Shown: positions 55,901 to 63,997, counted from the first letter of the stretch. The stretch is DNA of 64,000 nucleotides from Pseudomonas sp. GD03858 (GCF_029840925.1 NZ_JAOCDM010000007.1:31069-95068); one strand, 5' to 3'. Program-made: numbers and translations. The notes: generated by a model not told the origin, from the letters alone.

Positions 55901-58900
55901 CCGTGAGCAACGCCAAGGGCACCTTGCAGGGGCAGGGCGTGCTGAAGCTGGTGAGCGGCGATATCGACAACCAGAGTGGCCGCATCATCGCCGACGGCGG
56001 CAACCTCGTCGTCACCGCTGGCAACCTGGACAACCGCGGCGGCGTGCTGTCGAGCCTCAAGGGCGCGCTCGACGCCGACCTGCGCGGCGTGCTGAAGAAC
56101 GGCTACGACCTCGACAACAACCGCCAGGGCGGCATCACCCAGGGCCAGTCCCTGGTGCTCAAGGCCCTGGGCGGCATCGATAACTACGGTGGGCGCATCG
56201 CTGCCCAGGCCGGCGACGCCCTGGTCACCACCGCCGACTTCGACAACCGCAACGGCGGCCTGTACGCCAAGGGGCTGGTGCAGGTCCGTGGCGGCAACTT
56301 CGACAACAGCGGCGACAACGACGGCCAGATCGCCGGCCAGCGCATCGACCTCGGCCTGAGCGGCGCGCTGAACAACCGCCTGGGCATCATCGAGAGCGAC
56401 AGCACCCTGGCGATCACGGCAGCCAGCCTCGACAACCAGACCGGCCAGATTCGCGCACTCGGCAGCAGCGGCGCCACCCGCCTGCAGATCGCCGGCCAGT
56501 TCGACAACCGCAACGGCACCCTGGAAACCGCCAACACCGACCTCGGCCTGGGCGTCGGCAGCTTCCTCAATGGTAGCGGCAGCCTGCTGCATGTTGGCCG
56601 TGGCACCTTCGACATCTCCACCGCCAACGTCACCGGCGCCGGTGGCAGCATCGTCACCCGCGGCGGCCTGACCCTCAACGCCGGCAGCTGGCACAACAGC
56701 AACGTCATCCAGGCCGGGCGCCTGACGGTCAATGTCGGCGACTTCAGTCAGACCGCCAGCGGCCAGTTGCTGGCCGGCGAAGCACTGGTCGGCATCGGCG
56801 GCAATTGGAGCAACGACGGCCTGATCGCCAGTGACGGCAGCCTCAGCCTCGACCTGGGTGGCAGCTACAACGGCAACGGCCGCCTGAGCAGTCGCGGCAC
56901 CCTCGGCCTGAACGCCGGGCAACTCAACCTCAGCGGCACCGGCAGCATCGCCGGTGGCGCCGCCAGCAGCGTGTCGGTGGCCGGCCTGCTGAACAACGCC
57001 GGCCGCCTGACCTCCGCGGCCGGGCTCAGCGTCGGCGCCGGCAGCGTCAACAACCAGGGCACCCTGGGTGCCGCGCAGAACCTGACCCTGACCACCGGCG
57101 CCCTGGTCAACGACCGTGGCCTGCTGTTCAGCGGCGCCGACATGGGCCTGCGCGTCGACAGCCTGACCAACAGCTATGCCGACGTGTACAGCCTCGGCAA
57201 GCTGACCATCGACCGTGACGGCCAAGGCAGCCTGGCCAGCAGCATCGTCAACCGCTCCGCTTCGCTGCAGAGCGACGGTTCGATGAACCTGGCCGCCAGC
57301 ACCATCCAGAACGTGCGGGCGATCCTCAAGACCGACAACAAGGGCGTGTACACCGCCCGTATCGGCGAAGTCGCCTGTATCGAGGGCTACAACGCCGGCG
57401 ACTGTGGCGGCAAGCGCAACCACGTCTGGGAGATCGTCCAGCGTGACAAGTTCGAGGTCACGCAAGCCAGCGCCGCGTCGAGCATCACCACAGGCGGTAA
57501 CCTCACGCTCAACGGCGGCGACCTGCTCAACAGCAGCAGCACCATCGCCGCGGCCGGCAGCCTGGTGGCCACGGTCAACAACCTGACCAACAGCGGCTTG
57601 GAGACCGGCGAGACCGAGACCACCCGTATCTTCATGTCGGCGCGCACCCGCAACGCGGGCGGCTGGTACAACGCCGCCAACAACGTCACCAACAAGTACT
57701 GGATCGATAGCCCCGGCTACAACCCCAACGACCTGGGCGGCCTGCAAGCCGCGCTGGCCGGCTTCATCGGCATGACCGAGCGCGAATGGGTACAGCTGGG
57801 CAGCACCAGGCAACTGGCGGCTGGCGACCAGAGCTACGCCGGCGTGATGCAGGCCGGCGGCGCGGTGAGCGTCACCGCCGGCAATGGCATCACCAACAGC
57901 GTGGTGCGACCGGGCTATGCCTACATCGGCAGTGGCGCGCGCACCGACACCAGCGCGCCCGGCACGGCCTTCTCCACCCGTGTCACGCTGAACCAGCAGC
58001 TGCCGCCGGAGCTGGCCCAGCAGCAGGTCAACCCGCTGGCGCTGCCTGGCTTCAGCCTGCCCGCTGGGCAGCACGGCCTGTTCCGCCTGAGCACCGAGGG
58101 GGGCAGCGCGCCCGCCAACAACGGTCCGCAAAGCTGGACCATGGGCGGCGCCAGCCTGAGCGTCGCCCAGCGCCAGCAGCCGCTGCCGCAAGTCGCGGTC
58201 CGCGCCATCGACAGCGTCGACGCCGCCCAGGCTGGTGCCCGCGGCACCGCGCTGAGCACCGTCGAGCGTACCCAGGCGGGCAACGCCAGCAACGCCAGCG
58301 CCATCGACACGGCACTGCCGGGCACCGGCAACGGCCCGCTGCTGCCCGGCCGCACGGCGGTGAACGACGGCATCAATCAGGCCTCGGCGCTCAACGCCCA
58401 AGGCTCAATGCCGATCACGATCGAGCGCGTGCAAGGCCTGCCCGACAGCAGCGTGCGCAGCAACCCGCACAAGTACCTGGTCGAAACCAATCCGGTGCTC
58501 ACCGACCTCAAGCAGTTCATGAGCTCGGACTACCTGCTGGCCAACCTCGGCTATGACCCCGACCAGAGCGCCAAGCGCCTGGGCGATGGTTTCTACGAGC
58601 AGAAGCTGGTGCAGCAGGCCGTGGTCGCCCGCACCGGCCAGCGCTTGATCGACGGCCAGGACACCGACGAGAAGCTGTTCAAGTACCTGATGGACAACGC
58701 CATCAAGAGCAAGCAACAGCTCAACTTGGCGGTGGGCGTGAGCCTGACATCCGAGCAGGTGGCGGCCCTGACCCACGACATCGTCTGGCTGGAAAACGCC
58801 GAGGTGAACGGCGAGCAGGTGCTGGTGCCGGTGCTCTACCTGGCCCACTCCAACAACCGCCTGGCGCCCAACGGCGCGTTGATCGCCGGCAGCGACGTCA

Positions 58901-61900
58901 ACCTGATCGCCGGGCAGAACCTCGACAACGTCGGCACCCTGCGCGCCACCCACAACCTGTCGGCCCAGGCCGGCAACAACCTGGTCAACAGCGGCCTGGT
59001 GCAAGCCGGCGAGCGCCTCGCCCTGTTGGCAGGCAACGACCTGGTGAACAAGGCCGGTGGCATCATCGCCGGGCGCGATGTGAGCCTCGGCGCCGGCCGC
59101 GATGTGATCAACGAACGCACCGTCACCTCGCACCAGAGCAGCAACGGCAGCTACGCCCAGCAACGCGACTTCGTCGACAACGCCGCACGGGTGGAGGCGG
59201 CCAACAACCTGGCGATCAACGCCGGGCGCGACCTGAGCAACAGCGGCGGCGCGCTCGAGAGCGGTGTCGACACCAGTCTCAAGGCCGGGCGCGACGTCAA
59301 GCTGACCTCGGTGGAGCAGGTGGTCAGCAATGATCGCGGCGTGCGCTACAACGACTACAGCCTCACCCAGCACGGCGCCAGCCTGCAGGCCGGGCGCGAC
59401 CTGACCGTCAGCGCCGGGCGCGACATCAGCGCGGTGGCCAGCGCGATCGAGGCCAAGCGTGACGTGGCGATGACCGCGACCCGGGACCTGGACCTGATGT
59501 CCGCCGCCAATGAACAGCATTCGGCGAGCAAGACCAAGAAGGTCACCAGCCAGGAAGATCACGTCCAGCAGGTGTCCAGCAGCGTGGCGGCGGGCGGCAA
59601 CGTGGCGTTGAAGGCCGGCGATGACCTGACCCTGAGCGCCAGCCGGGTGACGGCGGGCAATGAGGCGTATCTCTATGCCGGCGGCGATGTGAACCTGGTC
59701 GCCGAGCAGAACAGCGACTACAGCTACTACCGCAAGACCAAGACCAGCAGCTCCGGGCTGTCGAGCAGCCAGAAGACCCGTATCGACAGCTCGCGCTCCG
59801 TCACCCAGGAGGGATCGTCGGTCAGCGGCGATACGGTGGTGGTCCGCGCCGGGCAGGATATCGGCGTGTCGGGCAGCAACATCGTGTCCACCCATGACAC
59901 GAGCCTGCTGGCCGGGGGCAACATCCAGATCGAAAGCGCCACGGAAACCTTCGAGCAGAGCCACTCGAGTTCGAAGAAGAAGTCCGGCCTGCTCAGCAGC
60001 GGCGGGATCGGCTTCACCCTGGGTTCGACCAGCCTGGAGAACAGCTCCACCAGCAAGAGCGAGAACGCCAAGGCCAGCACGGTCGGCAGCGTGCTCGGCG
60101 ACGTCTCCATCGAGGCGGGCAAGAACCTGGCCGTCAAAGGCTCCGAGGTCATCGCCGGCAAGGACATCACCCTGGTCGGACAGAACGTCGAGATCGTCGC
60201 GGCCGAAAGCCGCAACACCAGCGAGCAGACCGCCAAGAGCAAAAGCAGCGGCCTGACCCTGGCCTTGTCCGGCACGGTAGGCAGTGCCGTCGACACCGCC
60301 TACCAGACGACCAAGCAGGCCACCAAGGAAGAAGACAGCCGGCTCTCGGCCCTGCAAGGCATCAAGGCCGGCCTGACCGGTGTCCAGGCCTGGCAGGCCG
60401 CCCAGGAAAATGGCGGCATGAACGCGCAGAACGCCGGCGAGTTCGTCGGCATCGCCATTTCGCTCGGCGGGCAGAAGTCCAGCTCGCGCCAGACCCAGGA
60501 GCAGACCGTCAGCCAGGGCAGCAGCCTGACCAGCGGCAACGACCTGACCATCGTCGCCAAGGGCAACGGCAGTGACGCCAACGGCGGCGATATCCGTGTG
60601 CAGGGCAGCAAGCTCAAGGCCGGCAACGACCTGTCGCTGCAAGCCGAGCGCGACATCGTGCTGGAAGCGGCGGCCAACACGCAGAAGCTGGACGGCAAGA
60701 ACAACAGCAGTGGCGGCGCCATCGGCGCCAGTATCGGTTTCGGCTCGAACGGCGGCGGCCTGAGCATCTTTGCCAATGCCAACAAAGGCACGGGCAACGA
60801 GAAGGGCAACGGCACCACCTGGACGGAAACCACCCTCGATGCCGGGAACCAGGCCAGCTTGCTCAGCGGGCGGGATACCACGCTCAAGGGCGCACAGGTC
60901 AACGCCGACAAGGTCGTCGCCGACGTTGGGCGCGACCTGACGCTGCAGAGCCTGCAGGACACCGACAACTACAAGTCCAAGCAGACCAATGTCAGCGGCG
61001 GGGTGAGCGTCGCCATCATTGGCGCGGGCGCGAGCGGCAGCCTCAGCGTCAGCCAGAACAAGCTCCACTCCAAGTACCAGAGCGTGCAGGAGCAGACCGG
61101 GCTGTTCGCCGGCAAGGGTGGCTACCAGATCGATGTGGGCAAGCACACCCAGCTAGACGGCAGCGTCATCGCCAGCACCGCCGAGGCCGACAAGAACCGC
61201 CTGAGCACCGGCACCCTGGGCTGGAGCGATATCGAGAACAAGGCCGAGTTCAAGAGCCAGATGGCCAGCGCCAGCGTCAGCGGTGGCAACAGCGGCTCGA
61301 CGGGCTTCACCAGCAACATGCCCAGCGGCACGCTGATTGCCTACAACCACAGCGGCAGCGCCAGTGGTACTACCTCATCGGCGATTTCCGAGGGCACCCT
61401 GGAGATTCGTGATCCGGGCCAGCAGAAGCAGGACGTCGCGACCCTGAGCCATGACGTCGAGCATGCCAACGACAGCATCAGCCCGATCTTCGACAAGGAG
61501 AAAGAGCAACGGCGCCTGAGGCAGGTGCAGTTGATCGGTGAGATCGGGACGCAGGTGTCGGACATCGTGCGGACCGAGGGGCTGCGCAAGGCCAAGGAAG
61601 ATGCAAAGGTCGAGCTTGAGAAGCAGGGGGTTCACGAGCCTGAGAAAGGGGCTGACCAGAAAGTCGTCGAGGATTATCAGAAGCAGCTGGCGGCTACCGA
61701 TGCTTACCAGAAGATCATGGGCAAGTACGGTACCAGCGGTGATTACCAGCGCGTTACCCAGGCGGTGACGGCGGCTCTGCAGGGGCTGGCCGGCGGGGAT
61801 ATCGGTTCGGCACTGGCTGGCGCCTCGGCGCCGTACCTGGCGCAGTTGATCAAGAAGTCCACTGGAGACAACGCGGCGCTGAATGTCATGGCCCACGCCG

Positions 61901-63072
61901 TGCTCGGGGCCGTGGTGGCCCAGGCGCAAGGCAATTCGGCGGCGGCGGGTGCGGCCGGGGCGGCTGGTGGCGAGCTGGCTGCACGGTTGATTGCCCAGCA
62001 GTTGTATGGAACGACCGATGGCAATGCCCTGAGTGAAGAGCAGAAGCAGACGATCTCGGCACTGTCGACGTTGGCGGCTGGGCTTTCAGGTGGTCTGGTG
62101 GAGGGCAACAGCACGGGTGCTGTCGCGGGGGCGGGGGCAGGTCGCAATGCCGTTGAGAACAACTTGTTGGCGAACAAGTACGGTATCGAGCGGTTGGATG
62201 CGACAAGTCGGGCGCTTTACGAGAAGCTCAAGACTGCTGGTATTGGAAGCATCGATGAGCTGCAGGAGCGGTACCAGGCTTGTGCTGGTAATGGTGAATG
62301 TCAGCGTGGAATACGCAATGAATACCGGCAGCAGGAAAAGGAGGCCGGGGAGAAGCTTGCTGATCTGTACCAGAGCGGCAGGCTGAGCCGGGAGGACTAC
62401 AACATCCTGGTGGCGGACTACGCCATCGCCATGCTGGAAGGGGTGAAGCAAGGGCAACGCAATGGCGAGGGTGGTGATTACCTCAATATCTATTCGCTGT
62501 CGGGTGCCGACTGGACTCCGCTAGGCGGAATCGCCAATCCATACCTTCGTGCGATCAGGGCGAGTGAGATGATCGCCGAGTGGAGGCGGCAAGGGCTAAG
62601 CGACGAAAAAATCAGCACCCTGGCGCATCAGGATGGATTGCTTGGTTCGACGCTGGCACCAGTGGACGTTCCTGGAATTGTCAATCTTGTTGACAATGGC
62701 GCTACTCGGGAAGAGATTTTAAAATTTGGTGCGGCTGTTGCGTTTGGTAAAGCTGTAGGTGGTGTAAAAGCAATTGATAACTCAGTCATAGGAAAGCCAA
62801 GAGTCGGGAGCGCAAATAAACTTCCTGATGGTCAGCACGGGTTTAATGACATAATTGATAACTACGCTGGTGATGCAGCTAAATTTGATATACCAACCAA
62901 GGGGCCAGGTGGAGAGGTGGTTAGGGTGTCAGAGTTAAGGCAAATTGAAGGCAGCAATAACGGAGTTGGTGGGGTTTTTGAATGGATTGTTGATGAAGGT
63001 AACGTGACACATCGACGCTTTATTCCCGGTGGTCAAATAACTGGACTGCCTAACCAGATTCCGAAAAAATAA
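49936..63072 (+). CDS. cdiA: CdiA, giant contact-dependent inhibition / filamentous hemagglutinin-like toxin protein
   Basis: 4378 residues. Delivered through CdiB, forms a filament and is expected to deposit its C-terminal toxin into neighbouring bacteria. An extended signal region ends near residue 51 (VAMA/DGIVV). The TPS domain (about 52-290) has the NPYGVTCNGCGF motif near 160. FHA-1 beta-helix repeats (LDNxxG, about 20 residues each) run from about 340 to 2250. A putative receptor-binding region with CIEGYNAGDCGG lies around 2480-2720. The HKYLVETNP block is at 2845 and FHA-2 repeats run from about 2980 to 3700. The pretoxin domain ends at AVENNLLANKYG (VENN near 4073), and the toxin module covers about the last 90 residues. 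GC falls sharply after about 62690, marking the exchangeable tip. Confidence 0.95.
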   Translation: MPDMDVRQFAFLARQPSAALQSRESFWGLSKRGLAFMLANMMFWQPLVAMADGIVVNGSNTGLGQAGNGVPIVNIATPSDAGLSHNKFSDYNVGQQGLILNNATDRTQSTQLGGIILGNSNLGGRSANVILNEVNGANPSQLKGYTEVAGRSAHVIVANPYGVTCNGCGFINTPRATLTTGKPVVENGQLQRYQVEQGSVAIEGAGLNASNIDQFEIITRSAKINAQIQARHLTMVTGANDVDAQTLKASARAANPADAPQLAIDSSALGGMYAGAITLVGTEAGVGVKLDGQMIASGGDIQLDANGQLRMADATAAKGAVVINAGQLDAQGAVYAGTRLEVKTQGDLDNRKNLVAAERISLDSGGRLTNHGIVEAGVNADNSRNGNGDVRLSARQVDNRGQSVVASRDLSVTASQTLDNQGGTLSAQRQLTASADTLDNRAKGRLLSAGQIDLQAGQARNGQGGLIKGDTAVDARVAQLDNSGGELSSQGKVTAQVTRLDNVAGTLTADQHLALTASGAVDNRGGQITSLRTLDLKAGQVNNSAAGRIASNQALTASVTGLDQRDGGRLTSVSELSLDLDKGHLNNQGGLINAPRLTLNNLDSVDNHQGEISSAQAFALVARSLDNSLGKLLGNQGLSVHLDQALNNAGGLVSANGVSVSAASLDNHDGTVTSRADLSLTLAGATDNQNGEISSVGGTTLKGASLDNRKGQVTGDGALSIALGAALDNRAGTLGSAGKVDLEAASLDNREGGNLVTDAGLDARIHGLLDNQQGSITAKGAIDLLADKLDNRAGKLRADQQALLTVDQLDNRDKGLLNSLAALSFNGSALDNRGGLLNAVGPVRLDGTRLDNSGGRISSQRALVAQVTQVVNQKGVLVAEGDLTLQGASLDNRKGGLVGAKHLLTVQVDDVDNRGGELSSGAGLNVKGTQLDNSDSGKLIAGSDLDLQVAEVLNRNQGELSGKGTLNLVGKHLDNGQGRLVAGHALDIDLQNALDNLQGLISAEGRLTAKVGSLDNSTGKLSSAGTLSLTSAGALLNRGGSVTTDAGLVIASQRLDNDQGGVLSSKGAAKVDTGSFNNGQGARLVSGDRLDLSAGQVNNGQGSRIASERALVASIGGLDQQGGELFSKSALTLDLNHGQLTNHKGLITAPLLVLKQLADVDNQQGEISSAQAFTLAARNLDNRNGKLIGQQGLTLRVEQALDNLKGLVSANGLDLRSRSLDNSQGMLSSRGTQQIVVDSELLNQDGALIADQRLDLQAGELDNQRGLVSGKTAVVAKVGKLDNRAGQLVGADTLGLTGASLDNRQGGLVSATHGLQLNVGAVSNSGGELSSQANVTVEGQRLDNSGAGKVLADGNLRLTVAEVINRSKGLLSGKTGLTLSGGSLDNTSGLLQTRQALVVDLQGTLDNRQGQISAEGTLSLASGELDNRAGSVSSAGALTLEHGGAVRNQGGELVTDGALKLRGGHIDNSSEGVISAKGVAEVTAASLDNSQKGRLGSGANLTLSSGQLTNRDGGRIASAGALDASVTGLDQQGGQLFSNGTLTLDLNHGQLDNRKGLINAPLLMLKQLGEVNNQGGEISSAQAFTLAARSLDNSSGKLLSNQALTLRIDQALNNIKGLVAAASLDSRAASLDNSGGTLTSRGDLDLQLADNLNNSQQGLINANGTLTLASRAIVNQGGSLLGGAIALDLGSVSGDLNNDAGLISTAGPLTIRHLRDLSNRGGEIASGQRLDLTARTLDNSAGKLIGNDQLGVNAQRLINQGGLVSGWQGLDVELGSLDNRYQGTLSSRDGALQARVSGDLQNNAGGALVSRKALNVTAANLDNSAGGILSSAAGQHLTVTGLLNNAQGGLIDSGAALTLEAMTLGNAAGSINAQQAIDLDATTLDNSSGSLVGNGAVTLNLLGALSNTNGKLASAGPLRLDHATQVSNQGGQIASQGLLTLLAGSLDNSNRGTVAAKQGLTLAIDGTLQNNADGLIYSQNGDLDVAAATVSNAKGTLQGQGVLKLVSGDIDNQSGRIIADGGNLVVTAGNLDNRGGVLSSLKGALDADLRGVLKNGYDLDNNRQGGITQGQSLVLKALGGIDNYGGRIAAQAGDALVTTADFDNRNGGLYAKGLVQVRGGNFDNSGDNDGQIAGQRIDLGLSGALNNRLGIIESDSTLAITAASLDNQTGQIRALGSSGATRLQIAGQFDNRNGTLETANTDLGLGVGSFLNGSGSLLHVGRGTFDISTANVTGAGGSIVTRGGLTLNAGSWHNSNVIQAGRLTVNVGDFSQTASGQLLAGEALVGIGGNWSNDGLIASDGSLSLDLGGSYNGNGRLSSRGTLGLNAGQLNLSGTGSIAGGAASSVSVAGLLNNAGRLTSAAGLSVGAGSVNNQGTLGAAQNLTLTTGALVNDRGLLFSGADMGLRVDSLTNSYADVYSLGKLTIDRDGQGSLASSIVNRSASLQSDGSMNLAASTIQNVRAILKTDNKGVYTARIGEVACIEGYNAGDCGGKRNHVWEIVQRDKFEVTQASAASSITTGGNLTLNGGDLLNSSSTIAAAGSLVATVNNLTNSGLETGETETTRIFMSARTRNAGGWYNAANNVTNKYWIDSPGYNPNDLGGLQAALAGFIGMTEREWVQLGSTRQLAAGDQSYAGVMQAGGAVSVTAGNGITNSVVRPGYAYIGSGARTDTSAPGTAFSTRVTLNQQLPPELAQQQVNPLALPGFSLPAGQHGLFRLSTEGGSAPANNGPQSWTMGGASLSVAQRQQPLPQVAVRAIDSVDAAQAGARGTALSTVERTQAGNASNASAIDTALPGTGNGPLLPGRTAVNDGINQASALNAQGSMPITIERVQGLPDSSVRSNPHKYLVETNPVLTDLKQFMSSDYLLANLGYDPDQSAKRLGDGFYEQKLVQQAVVARTGQRLIDGQDTDEKLFKYLMDNAIKSKQQLNLAVGVSLTSEQVAALTHDIVWLENAEVNGEQVLVPVLYLAHSNNRLAPNGALIAGSDVNLIAGQNLDNVGTLRATHNLSAQAGNNLVNSGLVQAGERLALLAGNDLVNKAGGIIAGRDVSLGAGRDVINERTVTSHQSSNGSYAQQRDFVDNAARVEAANNLAINAGRDLSNSGGALESGVDTSLKAGRDVKLTSVEQVVSNDRGVRYNDYSLTQHGASLQAGRDLTVSAGRDISAVASAIEAKRDVAMTATRDLDLMSAANEQHSASKTKKVTSQEDHVQQVSSSVAAGGNVALKAGDDLTLSASRVTAGNEAYLYAGGDVNLVAEQNSDYSYYRKTKTSSSGLSSSQKTRIDSSRSVTQEGSSVSGDTVVVRAGQDIGVSGSNIVSTHDTSLLAGGNIQIESATETFEQSHSSSKKKSGLLSSGGIGFTLGSTSLENSSTSKSENAKASTVGSVLGDVSIEAGKNLAVKGSEVIAGKDITLVGQNVEIVAAESRNTSEQTAKSKSSGLTLALSGTVGSAVDTAYQTTKQATKEEDSRLSALQGIKAGLTGVQAWQAAQENGGMNAQNAGEFVGIAISLGGQKSSSRQTQEQTVSQGSSLTSGNDLTIVAKGNGSDANGGDIRVQGSKLKAGNDLSLQAERDIVLEAAANTQKLDGKNNSSGGAIGASIGFGSNGGGLSIFANANKGTGNEKGNGTTWTETTLDAGNQASLLSGRDTTLKGAQVNADKVVADVGRDLTLQSLQDTDNYKSKQTNVSGGVSVAIIGAGASGSLSVSQNKLHSKYQSVQEQTGLFAGKGGYQIDVGKHTQLDGSVIASTAEADKNRLSTGTLGWSDIENKAEFKSQMASASVSGGNSGSTGFTSNMPSGTLIAYNHSGSASGTTSSAISEGTLEIRDPGQQKQDVATLSHDVEHANDSISPIFDKEKEQRRLRQVQLIGEIGTQVSDIVRTEGLRKAKEDAKVELEKQGVHEPEKGADQKVVEDYQKQLAATDAYQKIMGKYGTSGDYQRVTQAVTAALQGLAGGDIGSALAGASAPYLAQLIKKSTGDNAALNVMAHAVLGAVVAQAQGNSAAAGAAGAAGGELAARLIAQQLYGTTDGNALSEEQKQTISALSTLAAGLSGGLVEGNSTGAVAGAGAGRNAVENNLLANKYGIERLDATSRALYEKLKTAGIGSIDELQERYQACAGNGECQRGIRNEYRQQEKEAGEKLADLYQSGRLSREDYNILVADYAIAMLEGVKQGQRNGEGGDYLNIYSLSGADWTPLGGIANPYLRAIRASEMIAEWRRQGLSDEKISTLAHQDGLLGSTLAPVDVPGIVNLVDNGATREEILKFGAAVAFGKAVGGVKAIDNSVIGKPRVGSANKLPDGQHGFNDIIDNYAGDAAKFDIPTKGPGGEVVRVSELRQIEGSNNGVGGVFEWIVDEGNVTHRRFIPGGQITGLPNQIPKK
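51607..54840 (+). repeat. Three higher-order repeat blocks inside the CdiA filament region
   Basis: Blocks starting at about 51607, 53275 and 54508 share a motif order of roughly 90 residues: GLDQ-x-GG, LxLDLxxGxLxNxKGLI, a leucine-rich step, then QGEISSAQAF and a LDN-rich run to about SANGxxxxxxSLDN. The offsets are 1668 and 1233 bases. They sit on top of the 20-residue LDN repeats and suggest duplication of whole filament segments. Confidence 0.8.
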
Positions 63073-63082
63073 GGAGAAGGTA

Positions 63083-63532
63083 ATGTCTCCATTTGGTGTG
63101 TTGATTGGTTTGGGTTTGGCTTGTTGGTCAACAATTTTTTTGGGATTTAGAAAGCGCTGGATAGGGCGAGAAGATGTTTTTGAATTTGCCATGAATCAGC
63201 TTTTAAATGGTTGCGAAAGCGAGCGCGTTGCCATCATTGCTGGGGGCGAATACTTAAGCGATGAAGAACTTCTTGAGATCATCTCAAAACAAATGGAGAT
63301 GACGAATTGTGTTGCTGAAATGGATAAGTGGCGTTTAGCTTTTTTACTTTGTATTGACGCTTCGAATGGTAGTGACGAAGATAAAATAAATAGGCTTCAG
63401 GAGGTCTATGCGGACTTTGATTATCCGGAAGATATGGCTTCGTGCAGTATTTACTGTCAAGATGGTGTTGGCCCGCTTGTAGCAATGAGCCGAGTTGTGG
63501 AAAGACTTAGAAAGAGGTTTTTGCTCCGGTAA
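63083..63532 (+). CDS. cdiI: Putative CdiI immunity protein, DUF2247-like
   Basis: 149 residues, ATG 63083 with AAGGAGAAGG upstream and 10 bases after the cdiA stop. It is AT-rich like the toxin end of cdiA. The N-terminus FGVLIGLGLACWSTIFLGFR then KRWIGREDVFEFAMNQLL, and later RLQEVYADFDYPEDMAS, match by eye the pattern of DUF2247 proteins (WxTIFxGxxKxWI..DV..YA, EEIYADFDYPE). Position after cdiA and the shared base composition make it the cognate immunity protein; its hydrophobic start may be part of the fold rather than a membrane anchor. The toxin it neutralises is not identified. Confidence 0.7.
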   Translation: MSPFGVLIGLGLACWSTIFLGFRKRWIGREDVFEFAMNQLLNGCESERVAIIAGGEYLSDEELLEIISKQMEMTNCVAEMDKWRLAFLLCIDASNGSDEDKINRLQEVYADFDYPEDMASCSIYCQDGVGPLVAMSRVVERLRKRFLLR

Positions 63533-63659
63533 TTTTATGGTGAAAAATGGACTGGAGCAGCGGGAGTCGCAGATGATGCGATCAAGACTTTGCCAGGACC
63601 TAGACAAATGGGCAAAAAGGTGACGGCAAAAAGTGGAAAAAGGAGTGGAAAAAGGTGAC
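63533..63659 (+). pseudogene. Possible scrap of an orphan CdiA toxin module
   Basis: Immediately after cdiI a frame without a start codon reads FYGEKWTGAAGVADDAIKTL and GPRQMGKK, then runs into lysine-rich low-complexity sequence to a stop at 63657. CDI loci often keep remnants of displaced toxin tips behind the current immunity gene. The match is a judgement from position and composition only. Confidence 0.35.
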
Positions 63660-63662
63660 TGG

Positions 63663-63780
63663 AAAAAGGTGACAGATCTATTTTCCCTACTCTAATTTCT
63701 ACCCTGTGGGATGAAGGGGTTGTGTAGTCATGCAGGGTGGGCTGAAATTAGAGTGGAAAAAATAAATCTGTCCCCTTTTT
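63663..63780. repeat. 37-base inverted repeat of a second REP-like family
   Basis: AAAAAGGTGACAGATCTATT with TTCCCTACTCTAATTTC (63663-63699) faces GAAATTAGAGTGGAAAAAAT with AAATCTGTCCCCTTTTT (63744-63780) across a 44-base spacer. A further direct copy lies at 63961-63997, and shorter AAAAAGGTGAC copies lie at about 63614 and 63649. AAAGGTGACAGAT/AAATCTGTCCCC sequences are known companions of some RAYT transposases. Confidence 0.75.
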
Positions 63781-63783
63781 GCT

Positions 63784-63948
63784 CTGACGGGTAACAATCG
63801 GTTTGTGGATGAGATCGAACTAATTACGACCAAAAAGGGGACGGATTTATTTTTCCTGACGGGTAACAATCGGTTTGTGGATGAGGTCGAACTAATTACA
63901 GGGAAACGCATCGAGCGAAGGAAGCAGGGTCGACCGAGATTAGAGTAG
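63784..63948 (+). pseudogene. Duplicated C-terminal tail of a RAYT transposase
   Basis: One frame, opened by a stop at 63763, reads LTGNNRFVDEIELIT, then TKKGTDLFF, then LTGNNRFVDEVELITGKRIE and RRKQGRPRLE before TAG 63946. The block LTGNNRFVDExELIT occurs twice with a 72-base period (63784 and 63856). Its end resembles the C-terminus of Y1_Tnp RAYT proteins (GNxxFVxxxExxTGRR...GRPR). The nine residues between copies are encoded by a REP-like sequence. The HUH domain is absent, so this is a remnant of a different RAYT from the one at 14979. Confidence 0.6.
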
Positions 63949-63960
63949 GAGAAATAAAGG

Positions 63961-63997
63961 AAAAGGTGACAGATCTATTTTTCCTACTCTAATTTCG
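63961..63997. repeat. Third copy of the REP-like 37-base repeat
   Basis: AAAAGGTGACAGATCTATTT with TTCCTACTCTAATTTC repeats the arm at 63663-63699 in the same orientation and flanks the RAYT remnant on its right side, right at the window edge. Confidence 0.75.

Noticed and set aside
51100..57000. Regular short repeats that could suggest a CRISPR-like or satellite array
   Set aside because: They are in-frame LDNxxG coding repeats of the CdiA beta-helix, with variable DNA sequence and no spacers.
63699..63911. 70-codon minus-strand frame with a repeated STNRLLPVR segment
   Set aside because: It is the antisense of the duplicated RAYT tail, whose plus-strand reading has a recognisable transposase ending.
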